DNA of 64,000 bases from assembly GCA_002315015.1 (NCBI GenBank), contig DCEX01000029.1, positions 33,110-97,109 of the forward strand, written 5' to 3'. Both the position numbers and the translations under genes were made by a program. Position 1 is the first letter of the stretch, and every line of letters starts with the position of its first letter. Positions 1 to 9,209 of the stretch are shown here, one piece after another. The notes beneath the pieces are model-generated. The model made no database searches. It saw only the letters and a program-made list of their open reading frames with translations, and was not told the origin of the DNA. The DNA comes from Faecalibacterium sp. UBA1819. GTDB taxonomy: Bacteria; Bacillota; Clostridia; Oscillospirales; Ruminococcaceae.

Positions 1-33
1 TTTGAATCAGGCGGCAGTTTTTCGATAGTCTCA

Positions 34-73
34 AAAACACCGGGCTTGTCCTACGACAAACCCGGTGTTTTTT
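34..73. terminator. bidirectional intrinsic terminator
   Basis: A stem with arms CACCGGG and CCCGGTG, extended by TTGT/ACAA across one mismatch, has a CCTACG loop. It is flanked by A-runs on the left and T-runs on the right, so it can stop transcription in both directions. On the minus strand it lies just after the guaB stop; on the plus strand it would end a gene left of the window. Confidence 0.8.
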
Positions 74-95
74 TCATGCGGCAAAGCCGCTTATT

Positions 96-1607
96 TTATT
101 CTGCTACCGAAGAAGCTTGATTCTTCAGCATAACGTCGTGTGCACCGCCCTCGACAATGCTGGTGGACGAAACCACGGTCAGGCGTGCTTTCTCCTGCAA
201 TTCAGGAATGGAAAGCGCACCGCAGTTGCACATTGTGCTGCGCACCTTTGCCAAAGTAACGGCCACGCCGTCCTTCAATGCACCTGCATACGGTACATAG
301 CTGTCAACGCCTTCCTCAAAGCTCAGCTTACCCGCGCCGCCCAAGTCGTAGCGCTGCCAGTTGCGCGCACGGTTGGAGCCTTCGCCCCAATACTCTTTCA
401 CAAATGTGCCGTTGATTTTCAGCTTGTTTGTCGGGCTCTCGTCAAAACGGGAGAAGTAACGGCCCAGCATGACAAAGTCTGCACCCATCGCAAGCGCCAA
501 AGTGATGTGATAATCGTGTACAATGCCGCCGTCCGAGCAAATGGGAATATAGATGCCTGTTTCCTCAAAATACTCGTCGCGTGCCTTCGCCACTTCAATG
601 GTGGCTGTTGCCTGACCACGGCCAATGCCCTTTGTCTCGCGCGTAATGCAGATAGAACCGCCGCCGATGCCGACTTTGATGAAGTCGGCGCCCGCCTCGG
701 CCAAGAAACGGAAGCCTTCACGGTCTACCACGTTTCCTGCGCCCACTTTCACTTTGTCGCCATATTTGGCGCGCACCCATGCCAAAGTGCGTGCCTGCCA
801 CTCAGAAAAGCCTTCGGAGGAGTCGATGCACAGCACGTCCACGCCTGCCTCAACCAAAGCCGGAACGCGCTCGGCATAGTCGCGTGTATTGATGCCCGCG
901 CCAACGATATAGCTCTTGTTGGCGTCCAGCAGCTCGTTGACGTTTTCCTTGTGGGAGTCATAGTCCTTGCGGAATACCATGCACTTCAAGTGCTGGTTTT
1001 TATCGATGAGCGGCAAAGAGTTCAGCTTGTGCTCCCAAATAATGTCATTGGCCTCTTTCAGCGTGGTGTCTTCGGGAGCGGTAATCAAACGCTCAAACGG
1101 CGTCATAAATTCGGTGACAGGCAAATCTGTGCTCATGCGGGAAACACGGTAATCACGGCTGCCGATAATGCCCAGCAATTTGCCGTTTGCCGTGCCGTCA
1201 TCCGTTACTGCCACGGTGGAATGGCCGGTTTTTTCCTTGAGGGCCAGAATATCGCCCAAGGTTGCGTCGGGACGAACATTGGAATCACTGACGATAAAGC
1301 CTTTTTTATAGCCTTTCACACGGCGCACCATTTCCGCTTCCTGCTCAATGGTCTGCGAGCCGTAAATAAACGACACACCGCCCTCTTTTGCAAGCGCAAT
1401 GGCCATTGTGTCGTTGGAAACCGCCTGCATGATGGCGGAAACCATAGGGATGTTCATGCTGATGGGGCATTCCTCTTTCCCTTTGCGGTATTTCACAAGC
1501 GGCGTGCGCAGGCTGACCGCACTGGGGATGCACTCCGCCGAAGAATATCCCGGAACCAAGAGATATTCACCGAAGGTACGGGAAGGTTCGCTGAAATAGT
1601 AAGCCAT
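96..1607 (-). CDS. guaB: IMP dehydrogenase (divergent form)
   Basis: IMP dehydrogenase oxidises IMP to XMP with NAD+, the committed step to GMP. About 503 residues, near the usual family length. The first of two in-frame ATGs lies only one base after AAGGAG; the ATG at 1607 is seven bases after it and gives [10 protein letters not shown], so I chose that one. Tandem CBS domains occupy about residues 95-215 inside a TIM barrel. The catalytic loop is [20 protein letters not shown] with the nucleophile at Cys320, unlike the common GPGSICTTR loop, so this belongs to the divergent subgroup. Its leader carries a long stem-loop (1684-1769). Assignment is secure; subgroup is inferred from the loop. 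Confidence 0.95.
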   Translation of the reverse strand: MAYYFSEPSRTFGEYLLVPGYSSAECIPSAVSLRTPLVKYRKGKEECPISMNIPMVSAIMQAVSNDTMAIALAKEGGVSFIYGSQTIEQEAEMVRRVKGYKKGFIVSDSNVRPDATLGDILALKEKTGHSTVAVTDDGTANGKLLGIIGSRDYRVSRMSTDLPVTEFMTPFERLITAPEDTTLKEANDIIWEHKLNSLPLIDKNQHLKCMVFRKDYDSHKENVNELLDANKSYIVGAGINTRDYAERVPALVEAGVDVLCIDSSEGFSEWQARTLAWVRAKYGDKVKVGAGNVVDREGFRFLAEAGADFIKVGIGGGSICITRETKGIGRGQATATIEVAKARDEYFEETGIYIPICSDGGIVHDYHITLALAMGADFVMLGRYFSRFDESPTNKLKINGTFVKEYWGEGSNRARNWQRYDLGGAGKLSFEEGVDSYVPYAGALKDGVAVTLAKVRSTMCNCGALSIPELQEKARLTVVSSTSIVEGGAHDVMLKNQASSVAE

Positions 1608-1683
1608 AAACATACTCCTTTTGAATCCAAGTAAAAATTGCTGTTCATCAAAGCACACCGGGAAAAGCAGCCAAGTGTGCCAA

Positions 1684-1769
1684 AGGGTGATTACGGTAAA
1701 CAAAAGGCACATTTCCCGCTTTTTACAAAGCCTGAAAGTGCGCCGTTTCACTGATACGAGAATCACCCT
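1684..1769 (-). promoter_or_regulatory. structured guaB 5' leader
   Basis: A perfect 9-bp closing stem (AGGGTGATT at 1684-1692 with AATCACCCT at 1761-1769) encloses a second helix (1696-1701 with 1745-1751, one bulge). Inside that is a third helix (1706-1716 with 1734-1744) capped by a 4-bp stem with a GTAA (GNRA-type) loop. On the minus strand this starts almost at the expected transcription start and sits about 75 nt before the guaB start codon. I do not recognise a known riboswitch. It could be a purine-sensing element or a stabilising 5' stem-loop. Confidence 0.5.
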
Positions 1770-1778
1770 ATTACTTGT

Positions 1779-1784
1779 ATTATA
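1779..1784 (-). promoter_or_regulatory. candidate guaB -10 element
   Basis: TATAAT on the minus strand, placed so that transcription would begin at the foot of the leader stem at 1769. No convincing -35 hexamer is visible 16-18 bp upstream, so the promoter call is weak. Confidence 0.35.
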
Positions 1785-1952
1785 TACTACCACAAATATC
1801 GGCATACGGCTAGTCCTTTTTTCCGGTTTCTTTACAAAAAATACGTTTTTCCGTGTGTTTTTTCAGCACTGCTTTTTCATCATTTCAAAACGCCGAATCG
1901 CCCAATGATTTCCAAAAAACTTTTGTGAAAAAACAACACCGCAAAGGTTTGC

Positions 1953-1991
1953 AAAAAAGCGGAAGGGCACCCAACGGGGGTACCCTTCCGC
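1953..1991 (-). terminator. intrinsic terminator of small transcript
   Basis: Arms GCGGAAGGG (1959-1967) and CCCTTCCGC (1983-1991), extended inward by ACCC/GGGT, followed on the minus strand by six T residues (1953-1958). It separates the upstream small transcript, and any read-through from the Clp gene, from guaB. Confidence 0.8.
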
Positions 1992-2162
1992 TCTGTGATC
2001 GGGTGTTTTGCATCCTGTGGAGTTGAATGCAAAACGAAGAAAAAAGGAAAAAGGAGGTGTAAGCTCTTACTGTTTCGCACTCTCTAGCCAAAGCACAAAC
2101 AGGAGGAGAAAGAGCCTACAAAGAATGAAAAAGTGCATTTGCAAGGGTTGTAACTTTCTTGC
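1953..2162 (-). ncRNA. candidate small RNA with anti-SD motifs
   Basis: A near-consensus promoter (2169-2197) and an intrinsic terminator (1953-1991) bound a transcript of about 210 nt in the gap between the Clp gene and guaB. The RNA contains two pyrimidine-rich stretches with CCUCC cores. One, at 2048-2060, reads ACACCUCCUUUUU and resembles the anti-Shine-Dalgarno tail of 16S rRNA. A hairpin with arms GTTTTGCAT/ATGCAAAAC lies at 2005-2035. Firmicute trans-acting small RNAs often use such C-rich loops to block ribosome binding sites. The RNA class is not recognised. A 23-codon hydrophobic reading frame lies inside but has no good ribosome binding site. Confidence 0.5.
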
Positions 2163-2168
2163 AACTAT

Positions 2169-2197
2169 ATTGTAACTCTTTTGTCATCCATTGTCAA
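2169..2197 (-). promoter_or_regulatory. strong sigma-A promoter for small RNA
   Basis: TTGACA at 2192-2197, a 17-bp spacer and TACAAT at 2169-2174 on the minus strand. It lies downstream of the Clp gene stop, so it does not serve that gene. Confidence 0.75.
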
Positions 2198-2252
2198 GGC
2201 TCTTTTGAAACTTTTTTGTCATTTTTAAAAAATGTCAAAAAGCACTCCTTTT

Positions 2253-4562
2253 TTATTTCAAAACAATCTCTTTTGCGCCGTCCTTTTCAGCAGCATCCAC
2301 ACAAACGGCGTCCAGCAGTTCTCCGCCAATCAGCTTTTCTGCCAGACGGTCCTCCACTTCTTTGCGAATCACACGGCGCAGGTCACGCGCGCCGAACTTT
2401 CCGCCCTGCGCTTTTTCGCACAAAAGCTCCAGCGCCTCCTGTGTCCACGAAAGCCCGATTCCCTTGGCCGCCAACGGCTCTTTATACTCGGTCAGCATCA
2501 GCGCGGCCACACGGCGCAAATCCTCGGCGCTCAGCGGGCGGAACGTAATAATTTCATCCACACGGCTTAAAAATTCGGGGCGCAAAAACTCTCGCAGTGC
2601 CTTCAACGATTTATCACGGCTCATTTGCTCCGCCGTTTTGTTAAAGCCCGTTTCCCCTACGCGGTCGGAGGAACCGGCATTTGACGTCATGCAGATCACC
2701 GTATTTTCAAAGCTGACCGTTCGGCCCTGCGCATCATTGATTTTTCCCTCGTCCAAAATTTGCAGCAGCACATTCATCACATCGGGATGTGCCTTTTCAA
2801 TTTCGTCAAACAGTACCACACTGTACGGACGGCGGCGCACTTTTTCCGTCAGCTGTCCCGCCTCGTCGTAGCCAACATAACCCGGCGGCGAACCAATCAA
2901 ACGGGAAACAGCGTGTTTTTCCATAAACTCGGACATATCCAAACGAATCAGCGGGTCTACCGTGTCGAACAGCTGCATCGCCAGCTGCTTGACCAGCTCG
3001 GTTTTTCCCACACCGGTGGGACCGACAAAAATAAAGCTTGCCGGACGGCGGCGGGCGGCAATATCAGCGCGGCTGCGCTTTACTGCATTCGCTACCAGAT
3101 GCACTGCTTCATCCTGTCCAATCACTTTTTCTTTCAGCTTATCTTCCAGCTGCACCAGCTTGGTGTACTCCGTTTCCTTCACCTTGCTGGCGGGAATGCC
3201 CGTCCAAAGCTCAATCACCTTGGCGATGTCCTCCATCCCCACAGAAATGGCCTCCACCTTTTCCTGCAAGGTCTGCACCTGCTGCTTCGCCTGCTCAATT
3301 TCGTAATTCAGCCGCGCAATCACCTCGTAGTCGGGGCCTTCTTTGGCCTGCTCCTGTTCTTCTTTTTGCGCCGTCAAGTTGTTGACCTGTTTTTCGGCAT
3401 CCAGCCACTCGCTGATTTCCGGGTGACGCAAACTGCAGCATGCACAAGCTTCGTCCAACAAGTCAATTGCCTTATCCGGCAAAAAACGGTCGGTGATATA
3501 GCGCTCGGACAGCTGCACGGTGCTGCGCACAAGCGTATCAGGCACTTTAACATGGTGATAAGCTTCGTAATACTCTTTTACTCCGCGAATCACTTCCACC
3601 GCTTCATCTACGGAAGGTTCTTCCACTTTTACCGGCTGGAAGCGGCGTTCCAGCGCTTGGTCTTTTTCAATAAACTTGCGGTACTCCCCAAAGGTGGTTG
3701 CACCGATCACTTGAATTTCGCCGCGGGACAAGGCAGGCTTTAAAATATTCGCCGCGTTCATTGCGCCTTCAGAATCGCCCGCGCCGGTGATGTTGTGAAT
3801 TTCATCAATAAACAAAATCACATTGCCTGCGGCCTTTACTTCCGCAATCAAGCCTTTAACGCGGCTTTCAAACTGTCCGCGGAACTGCGTACCCGCCACC
3901 AAGCTGGTTAAGTCGAGCAGGTAAATTTCCTTATCCTTCAACCCGGCGGGAACGGTGCCCTCGGCAATGTGCAGGGCAATGCCCTCGGCAATCGCCGTTT
4001 TGCCCACACCTGCTTCACCAATTAAACAGGGGTTGTTTTTTTGGCGGCGGGACAAAATTTGAATGGTGCGGTAAATTTCTCGGTCACGCCCCACAATGCG
4101 GTCCAGCTTTCCGGCACGCGCTTTTTCCGTCAGGTTTTCGCAGTACTGGTCCAAAAATTTACGCTTTTTGCCCTTTTCTTTCGCTTTGGGGTCTTTTTTA
4201 TCGGATGCCTGTTCGTTTTGCTCCTTGCGTTTATTCAAAAAGCCAAACGGCAGAGTCGCGCTGGTGCCGGAAGCTTCTTCGTCCTCGTCGGCGTCCTCAT
4301 CCTGCGGCATAAAATCCATCATGCCCATGCCCTGCATCATCTGCTGAGGGTCAAACTCGCCGTCCTCAAACATGGCATCCATGCGCTCCTCAATGGCATC
4401 CATCTGCTCGTCGGAAATGCCCATCTGCTTCATCAAATTGTCTACGGGCTTAATGCCCATCTCTCTGGCACACCGCAGGCAATAGCCCTCTGTGCCGGAG
4501 CTGCCATCCATTTTTTGCACAAAGACAATGGCAGGTCTTTTTTTGCACTTTACACAAATCAT
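2253..4562 (-). CDS. clpE: ClpE/ClpC-type AAA+ unfoldase with N-terminal zinc finger
   Basis: Class I Clp ATPase of 769 residues that unfolds proteins for the ClpP protease. Instead of the usual double Clp-N domain it opens with a zinc finger (CVKC and CLRC, residues 3-29), then an acidic and charged linker to about residue 140. Two AAA+ modules follow, with Walker A GEAGVGKT and GPTGVGKT, Walker B endings FIDEIH and FDEIEK, and a coiled-coil insert between them. A TGF tripeptide in the second module may be the ClpP-contact loop. The zinc finger favours ClpE over ClpC. It is the last gene of the run that includes cvpA. No CtsR operator was seen nearby. Confidence 0.9.
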   Translation of the reverse strand: MICVKCKKRPAIVFVQKMDGSSGTEGYCLRCAREMGIKPVDNLMKQMGISDEQMDAIEERMDAMFEDGEFDPQQMMQGMGMMDFMPQDEDADEDEEASGTSATLPFGFLNKRKEQNEQASDKKDPKAKEKGKKRKFLDQYCENLTEKARAGKLDRIVGRDREIYRTIQILSRRQKNNPCLIGEAGVGKTAIAEGIALHIAEGTVPAGLKDKEIYLLDLTSLVAGTQFRGQFESRVKGLIAEVKAAGNVILFIDEIHNITGAGDSEGAMNAANILKPALSRGEIQVIGATTFGEYRKFIEKDQALERRFQPVKVEEPSVDEAVEVIRGVKEYYEAYHHVKVPDTLVRSTVQLSERYITDRFLPDKAIDLLDEACACCSLRHPEISEWLDAEKQVNNLTAQKEEQEQAKEGPDYEVIARLNYEIEQAKQQVQTLQEKVEAISVGMEDIAKVIELWTGIPASKVKETEYTKLVQLEDKLKEKVIGQDEAVHLVANAVKRSRADIAARRRPASFIFVGPTGVGKTELVKQLAMQLFDTVDPLIRLDMSEFMEKHAVSRLIGSPPGYVGYDEAGQLTEKVRRRPYSVVLFDEIEKAHPDVMNVLLQILDEGKINDAQGRTVSFENTVICMTSNAGSSDRVGETGFNKTAEQMSRDKSLKALREFLRPEFLSRVDEIITFRPLSAEDLRRVAALMLTEYKEPLAAKGIGLSWTQEALELLCEKAQGGKFGARDLRRVIRKEVEDRLAEKLIGGELLDAVCVDAAEKDGAKEIVLK

Positions 4563-4581
4563 CGGTCAAATGGTTCCTTTC

Positions 4582-5277
4582 TTACAAAAACGGATTGTAC
4601 TTGGAAAACAGGCTGTACATCATACTGCCGGAAAGCATATCATGGTTCAGCACCGGCAAGTTATTATTGGTAATTGCAACCACTGCCCAAATCAAGCACA
4701 GCAGCAAAACCACATTCAAAACGCCGCCGGCAACGCCAACCAAAATGCCGAGCAGCTCGTTGACCGAGCCGATCACCGGAATTTTGTTGATGTTTGTCAA
4801 AACAGCTACCAGCATGGAAATCACCAGCTTGCACACGGCAAAGGCGATAAAGAACAGCACCACGGTAATCATGGGTACAATCAGCGGGGTTAAAATGGTG
4901 TCTACGATACGCACCGCCAAGTCGGGCGCACCGGAGCCGAGAATTTCCTGCAAAGAGCGCGTCACCTCGTCGGCCATGCCGCCGGGCAAAATGCTGCTGA
5001 AATTTTCCACCAACATCGTGAGGCCGGATGTCCCCTGCTCTTGAACCGTTTGGGTAATTTTTTCAATCAATCCCTGCTTGAAAAAGTTTTCAAACACGGT
5101 GGGGGAAATGCGGTCGGAGGCAATCCACGCCACCAAAAGGGCCAGCAAATTCCCCACTAAATCCAGCAATCCGGCTACAAAGCCTTTTTTCTTGTAGTGA
5201 AAAGCAGTCAGCACAATCACTGCAATTAAAATCACGTCCAGAATGAGTGCCGGACCAATGCTGATTCCACTCGTCAT
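4582..5277 (-). CDS. cvpA: CvpA family membrane protein
   Basis: Integral membrane protein of 231 residues. Hydrophobic segments lie near residues 10-28, 35-52, 125-155 and 170-200, with a soluble stretch between the second and third. The glycine-rich C-terminal segment (IGSVNELLGILVGVAGGVL) is typical of the CvpA/colicin V production family, whose members support envelope integrity. The exact biochemical role is not known. It lies 19 bp upstream of the Clp gene and downstream of the DUF5711 gene on the same strand, so co-transcription is likely. Confidence 0.8.
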   Translation of the reverse strand: MTSGISIGPALILDVILIAVIVLTAFHYKKKGFVAGLLDLVGNLLALLVAWIASDRISPTVFENFFKQGLIEKITQTVQEQGTSGLTMLVENFSSILPGGMADEVTRSLQEILGSGAPDLAVRIVDTILTPLIVPMITVVLFFIAFAVCKLVISMLVAVLTNINKIPVIGSVNELLGILVGVAGGVLNVVLLLCLIWAVVAITNNNLPVLNHDMLSGSMMYSLFSKYNPFL

Positions 5278-5330
5278 AACGATTTACCTTCTTTCTTTTT
5301 AACGGCACAACAAGGGCTGCCGCCGCTTTT

Positions 5331-6743
5331 TTACGTTTCATTGGCGGGCGGTGAAAAAACCGTAATTTCTTCCTCTGTCATTAAAAACAGCTTTCCCGCA
5401 TCAATCAATGTACTGATATAACTTTCCGTCTTGTATTCGGCTGTCAGCGTTGTATCCAGCGCATAGGTTAATACACTGTTCGACGTTACAACATGAGCCT
5501 GCAAGCGTGTTACTACCAACTGAACCGCAATTCGGTGAACAGCACATGCCGCTTTTAGGTTCATGGACGTATCGAGAACGCAAAGCCTTGTCATGGAGCT
5601 GTGCTCCCCGTCGCCGAACAGCAGCACCACCGAGGAATTGTCGGGCGTTGTCTGCCACGACTGCAAGCTTTGTGCATTGTAGTCATAGCGAGCCAGCTCG
5701 GTTCCGTCTACCGTATTGTATACGGCGCAATGGGTGTTGTATATGACCAATATTGTCTTTCGCGTCAGATATTTTAAGCCGATTGGGATACCGTCTGTGC
5801 TTTCAATGACCGCTGTCGGGGCATCCGGCGCATTGGTATCCGTTGTATATAAAAACACTTTTCCGCCCAAAGCGCCGCCGTACACCTCGGGAGACGCCAC
5901 AGCGAATTGGCGGTTGTCATCGGCAAATACCATTGCGGTCGGCACCTGTGTGGTGCGCCATTCAAACACCACCTGGAACATCGGGTCATAAATTGTCAGT
6001 CCCGATTCATGGAATACGCCAAGCATTCCGTTTTGACTCATAGAACAATGCAAAATGGCGTCCTGATATTTGTTTTCAAACAAAACCCGGCTGCGGCTGT
6101 ACACCGTCAGCGTGTTTCCGCCGCGCGCATAGATGCAAAAGCGGCTTCCGGCCAGCGCCATCGCGGGGTTGGAATAATTATGCTGCACGGTGTAAAACTC
6201 GTTTCCGCCGCTGGAATACACTTTAACGTCGTGCTGATTAAGCACGACATATCCGCCCGCAATGTCACCGCTTTGCACAAAGCCGGACTCCGTCACGGGA
6301 ATTGGATAGCCTGCTGCCGGCCTCATCATCATATTAACCGTGTCAAGCGTATCTGCCAGCAGTGCGGCAGACGCGCCGAACACACCCGTAAAATAAGCGA
6401 CAATGGCCAAACAAACCAGCACGCACACGCCAATGCGCCGCCAGCGCCGCAGCCGCCGTTTGTGGCGGATTTTTTCCAGACGAAGAAGCTGCCCGCGTGC
6501 GCGCATCTCTACGCCGCTTAATTCGTCCTCGTCGGGCTCCAGTTCTTCTTCGCTTTCTTCAGACACCTTCCCCATTTGAAACAGCAAAAAGCGCGGCTTT
6601 TCCTGCGTCTTGGGTTCAGTCTTATGTTTTTTCAGCAAACGATAGCGCGGGGCTTCTTTTTCCTCTGGTTCCTCTGTCTCAAAGGAACGGATCACTCTGG
6701 GTTTTGATTGAAAACTCCATTTTCCGTCTGAATTCCGCTTCAT
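5331..6743 (-). CDS. DUF5711 family membrane-anchored protein
   Basis: About 470 residues. The N-terminal 95 residues are charged and cytoplasmic, followed by one transmembrane helix (VCVLVCLAIVAYFTGVFGAS) and a large extracytoplasmic region of repeated beta-strand patterns that suggests a beta-propeller. This architecture matches DUF5711, a family of unknown function. A GTG at 6749 has no spacing from the GGAGGA site. The ATG at 6743 has five bases and is preferred; it overlaps nothing but starts within three bases of the truA stop. Translation is probably coupled to truA. Confidence 0.7.
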   Translation of the reverse strand: MKRNSDGKWSFQSKPRVIRSFETEEPEEKEAPRYRLLKKHKTEPKTQEKPRFLLFQMGKVSEESEEELEPDEDELSGVEMRARGQLLRLEKIRHKRRLRRWRRIGVCVLVCLAIVAYFTGVFGASAALLADTLDTVNMMMRPAAGYPIPVTESGFVQSGDIAGGYVVLNQHDVKVYSSGGNEFYTVQHNYSNPAMALAGSRFCIYARGGNTLTVYSRSRVLFENKYQDAILHCSMSQNGMLGVFHESGLTIYDPMFQVVFEWRTTQVPTAMVFADDNRQFAVASPEVYGGALGGKVFLYTTDTNAPDAPTAVIESTDGIPIGLKYLTRKTILVIYNTHCAVYNTVDGTELARYDYNAQSLQSWQTTPDNSSVVLLFGDGEHSSMTRLCVLDTSMNLKAACAVHRIAVQLVVTRLQAHVVTSNSVLTYALDTTLTAEYKTESYISTLIDAGKLFLMTEEEITVFSPPANET

Positions 6744-6745
6744 TC

Positions 6746-7507
6746 TCACTCCTCCGGATAGTGAACGCAGTGCAGAAACAGTCCTTTCGCGGGGGCAGTG
6801 TCACCCGCCTTGGAACGGTCTTTTCCCTCCAGCACCTGTTTCATTTCCTCGGGGCGCTTTCTTCCCGCGCCCACATCAATCAGCGTTCCCACCAAAATGC
6901 GAACCATATTATATAAATAACCGTCGGCAGAAATATGAAAGGTAATGATTTCCCCTTCCTGTTTCACCCGAAAGAAGAACACCGTGCGCACCGTGTCCTC
7001 CACCTTGCTTCCCGTTGACATAAATGCGCAAAAGTCATGTGTGCCAACCACATATTGTGCCGCACGATGCATGGCCTCCACGTCTAACTTGCGTGCAATG
7101 CGCCAGCAATAGGCGCTGTCAAACGGGCTGTCTACCGCCGAAGCGCGTACACGATAGCGGTATTCCTTGCTGATGGCAGAATACCTGGCATGAAACTCAT
7201 CGTCCACCCAGCGGGCGTGATGTGCGCGCACATCAGGCGGCAAAAATCGGTTCAGCGCCAGCGGAAGCTTGAACGGGTCAATAGGCTTGGGCTGCTCGTA
7301 GCTGACGCAATACCCCGTTGCGTGTACGCCCGCGTCGGTGCGGGAACAGCCTTTCACGGGCGGCCTTGTGCCATAAAGCTGCTCCAAAGCATTTTGCAGC
7401 ACTTCGCACACGCTCAGCGCATTCTGCTGCACCTGAAAGCCGTGATAGCGTGTTCCGTCATAGCTGAGCGTCACAAGCACTTTTGCGCGCGAACCCATCA
7501 CAGCCAT
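6746..7507 (-). CDS. truA: tRNA pseudouridine synthase A
   Basis: TruA makes pseudouridine at positions 38-40 of tRNA anticodon stems. The catalytic aspartate lies in GCSRTDAGVHA, and family motifs such as the FHARYSAISKEYRYR stretch and the C-terminal YNMVRILVGTLIDVG stretch are present. About 253 residues, as expected. I chose the ATG at 7507, seven bases after a GGGGG run; it overlaps the ecfT end by ten bases. An alternative ATG at 7498 shares one base with the ecfT stop. The ecf-truA order is conserved in Firmicutes and suggests translational coupling. Confidence 0.95.
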   Translation of the reverse strand: MAVMGSRAKVLVTLSYDGTRYHGFQVQQNALSVCEVLQNALEQLYGTRPPVKGCSRTDAGVHATGYCVSYEQPKPIDPFKLPLALNRFLPPDVRAHHARWVDDEFHARYSAISKEYRYRVRASAVDSPFDSAYCWRIARKLDVEAMHRAAQYVVGTHDFCAFMSTGSKVEDTVRTVFFFRVKQEGEIITFHISADGYLYNMVRILVGTLIDVGAGRKRPEEMKQVLEGKDRSKAGDTAPAKGLFLHCVHYPEE

Positions 7508-8319
7508 GCGCTCGCCCCCATTAACACAAATACTGCAACGCAAACCGCCGCCATTCCAAAATCCGCTTTGCGCATCCGCAAACTGCGCAGGCGGGTTCTG
7601 CCTTCGCCGCCGTGATAGCAGCGGCACTCCATCGCCGTGGCCAGCTCGTCGGCACGGCGAAAGGCCGAAATAAACAGCGGAATCAACACAGGCACCAGCG
7701 CTTTGACCCGGTCTTTCAGTTTGCCCGCATCCAGCTGCGCGCCGCGCGCTTTTTGGGCATTCATAATTTTTTCCGTTTCCTCAATCAGCGTAGGAATAAA
7801 GCGCAGCGCAATGGTCATAATCATCGCCAGCTCATGCACCGGAAGCTTGAGTTTTGCGAGCGGCTTCAACAAACGTTCAATGGCGTCCGTCAGCACAATG
7901 GGGCTTGTTGTATACGTTAAAAGGCTCGTCCCGGCAATCAGGCAAATAATGCGTACCGCAATCATAATGGCATAAGCAACGCCCTCGGGATAGATTGTCA
8001 AAACACCCCACTGCACCAAGGGCTGGCTCTCCCCCGTTAAGAAAAACAGGTTGAGCACCGAAGAAAACAAAATAATGGGCAAAATCGGCTTTAAGCTTTT
8101 GGCAATCACCTTCAAAGGAATTTTAGCCGCAAGATACAAAAACGCTAAAAAGACAGCCGCAATCACAAGGCCGATAAAGTTGGGATGCTGCACATTGCCC
8201 GACCCGGCAAACAGCATAATAATATATGCCATTGTAAGCAGAATTTTCATGCGCGGGTCCATGCGGTGTACCATGGAATTGCCGGGAAAATGCTGGCCGA
8301 TGGTAATATCTCTTAACAT
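7498..8319 (-). CDS. ecfT: ECF transporter transmembrane subunit EcfT
   Basis: Shared membrane component of energy-coupling-factor vitamin and metal importers. It links substrate-specific S proteins to the EcfA ATPases. 273 residues with hydrophobic segments near residues 25-40, 45-75, 78-95, 110-135 and 245-270. A cytoplasmic coupling region carries the ARG signature (NAQKARGAQLD) and a second Ala-Arg/Arg-rich segment (ISAFRRADELATAMECR). It overlaps the upstream ecfA2 end by seven bases. No S component is encoded in the window, so this looks like a group II system serving several S proteins encoded elsewhere. Confidence 0.95.
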   Translation of the reverse strand: MLRDITIGQHFPGNSMVHRMDPRMKILLTMAYIIMLFAGSGNVQHPNFIGLVIAAVFLAFLYLAAKIPLKVIAKSLKPILPIILFSSVLNLFFLTGESQPLVQWGVLTIYPEGVAYAIMIAVRIICLIAGTSLLTYTTSPIVLTDAIERLLKPLAKLKLPVHELAMIMTIALRFIPTLIEETEKIMNAQKARGAQLDAGKLKDRVKALVPVLIPLFISAFRRADELATAMECRCYHGGEGRTRLRSLRMRKADFGMAAVCVAVFVLMGASAWL

Positions 8320-9209
8320 GACACGCCCTCCCCTTCGCCGGAAATTCGGGACACGCCCTGCTCTTTTAAACGCTTCAAAAGGTCAATCGCGTAGGGAATG
8401 GTGTACACATCGACAGGCACGTCCAGCCCCATTTCGCGCAAGCGCAGAAATACCTTTGTCACCTCAGGAACCGACAGCCCCAGCTCCAGCAGTTCTGCCG
8501 CGCGGGCAAACACCGCCGCCGTCGTATCGTGCATGGCAATCTTTCCGCCGCTGAGCACCAGCACGCGGTCGGCATATTTGGCAATATCCTCCATCGAGTG
8601 GCTCACCAGCACAATGGTTGTCCCTGTTTTTTTGTGATAGGCTTTAATCTGCCCTAAAATCATATCGCGCCCTTCCGGGTCCAGCCCGGCGGCAGGCTCG
8701 TCCAGCACCAACACCTTCGGCTCCATCGCCAAAACACCTGCAATGGCAACGCGGCGCTTTTGGCCGCCCGATAAGTCAAACGGGCTTTTTTCCATCATTT
8801 CGGGCGCAATGCCGCAAAACTGTGCCGCCTCCTGCACACGGCGCTGAACCTCCTGTTCGTCTAAGCCCATATTGCGCGGTCCAAACGCAATATCGGCGGC
8901 AACCGTTTCTTCAAACAGCTGATATTCGGGGTATTGAAACACTAACCCCACTTGAAAGCGAAACGAACGGATGGCGGAAGGGTCGCTCCAAAGGTCATGC
9001 CCGTTGATGTAAATTTTTCCCGAGGTAGGGCGGTTGATGCCGTTAAAGTGGGAAATCAAGGTTGATTTTCCGCATCCGGTGGAACCAATAACCCCCAAAA
9101 ACTCCCCTTCCTGAACCGAAAAGGAAATATCATCCAGCGCAACGTGTTCATCCGGCATTCCCTGCGCATAAACATAGGACAAATGCTCTACACGAATCAT
9201 CTCAGACAT
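8313..9209 (-). CDS. ecfA2: ECF transporter ATPase EcfA2
   Basis: ABC-type ATPase of 298 residues. Walker A is GSTGCGKST, the Q-loop lies in VGLVFQYPEYQLFEETV, the signature is LSGGQKRR, Walker B is VLVLDEPAAGLDPEG, and the switch histidine lies in VSHSMEDIA. The long C-terminal extension after residue 240 is typical of EcfA subunits. A clear AAGGAGG precedes the ATG. It overlaps ecfA1 by eight bases and ecfT by seven, so the three genes are tightly coupled. It pairs with EcfA1 as a heterodimer. Confidence 0.95.
   Translation of the reverse strand: MSEMIRVEHLSYVYAQGMPDEHVALDDISFSVQEGEFLGVIGSTGCGKSTLISHFNGINRPTSGKIYINGHDLWSDPSAIRSFRFQVGLVFQYPEYQLFEETVAADIAFGPRNMGLDEQEVQRRVQEAAQFCGIAPEMMEKSPFDLSGGQKRRVAIAGVLAMEPKVLVLDEPAAGLDPEGRDMILGQIKAYHKKTGTTIVLVSHSMEDIAKYADRVLVLSGGKIAMHDTTAAVFARAAELLELGLSVPEVTKVFLRLREMGLDVPVDVYTIPYAIDLLKRLKEQGVSRISGEGEGVSC

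Noticed and set aside
117..1634. Long plus-strand open frame of about 500 codons opposite guaB
   Set aside because: It is an antisense shadow: no ribosome binding site, Cys/His-rich improbable composition, and guaB on the other strand has full family motifs.
1953..1991. T-box-like AGGG/TACC sequence in the terminator
   Set aside because: The AGGGUGGNACCGCG consensus and specifier loop are missing and the downstream gene is guaB, not an aminoacyl-tRNA synthetase or amino-acid gene.
2068..2139. 23-codon hydrophobic frame inside the small transcript, possible type I toxin-like peptide
   Set aside because: No Shine-Dalgarno site before the ATG and the stretch is simply pyrimidine-rich; kept only as a note to the small RNA.
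2760..3743. Long plus-strand frame opposite the Clp gene
   Set aside because: Mirror of a well-conserved AAA+ gene; composition is His/Leu/Phe-rich as expected for antisense.
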